Shown: positions 5,792-5,797 of the stretch, one piece after another
Numbering within the stretch: position 1 is the first letter of the stretch
How the letters are laid out: each line of letters opens with the position of its first letter
Assembly (NCBI GenBank): GCA_902494375.1
Contig: CABUTL010000101.1
Location: forward strand, 1-5,797
Length of the DNA stretch: 5,797 nucleotides
From: an uncultured Collinsella sp.
Lineage (GTDB): Bacteria; Actinomycetota; Coriobacteriia; Coriobacteriales; Coriobacteriaceae
Direction of reading: 5' to 3'
The notes under the pieces: model-generated
The model's database searches: none
What the model saw: the letters and a program-made list of their open reading frames with translations, nothing else
Told to the model about the DNA's origin: nothing
Translations under genes and position numbers: made by a program

Positions 5792-5797
5792 ATGCGC
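5792..5797 (+). CDS. Start of a gene running off the window (first two codons)
   Basis: ATG at 5792 is preceded by an excellent Shine-Dalgarno, AAAGGAG (5779-5785), with 6 nt spacing. Only Met-Arg is visible, so nothing can be said about the product. It is divergent from the GSIII gene, with 427 bp between the two start codons. The call rests on the ribosome binding site and the candidate -10 at 5742. Confidence 0.65.

Overview
The window looks like chromosomal DNA from a high-GC Gram-positive bacterium, most likely a Coriobacteriia member close to Collinsella. This rests on GC-rich codon usage, a MurT/GatD-type lipid II amidation enzyme, a type III glutamine synthetase and my recollection of similar intergenic repeats in that group. 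No database search was possible, so the taxon is an inference. I see no transposase, integrase, phage gene or CRISPR array.

Layout. Positions 1-483 (+) hold the 3' end of a gene for a helical, TPR-like protein of unknown function. After 45 bp comes a 725-codon gene (529-2706, +) that joins MurT and GatD, the two subunits of lipid II isoglutaminyl synthase, in one polypeptide. It ends at an intrinsic terminator (2714-2750). The next ~300 bp carry no protein gene. They hold four copies of a 15-bp motif in alternating orientation with an exact 80-bp period (2769-2908), then an extended -10 promoter and tRNA-Glu(TTC) with encoded CCA (3005-3081), followed by its own terminator (3093-3124). A 66-bp, nearly perfect palindrome (3121-3186) containing an inverted 15-bp copy of the tRNA T-arm lies between that terminator and the converging terminator of the next gene (3213-3249). 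A type III glutamine synthetase gene (3277-5364, -) fills most of the right half. Its upstream region is rich in inverted repeats and carries four pentamers at exact 11-bp spacing that resemble the actinobacterial GlnR operator (5444-5481). Beyond that is an AT-richer stretch with an imperfect 62-bp inverted repeat and a candidate -10 element. The first two codons of another + strand gene (start 5792) close the window.

How the genes relate. Glutamine synthetase makes glutamine from glutamate and ammonia. MurT-GatD spends glutamine to amidate the D-glutamate of lipid II. tRNA-Glu supplies glutamate to translation. The three are in separate transcription units, so this link is metabolic and not evidence of co-regulation. 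The most unusual points are the MurT-GatD fusion, the four-copy inverted motif array, the tRNA-T-arm palindrome and the GlnR-like box upstream of glutamine synthetase.
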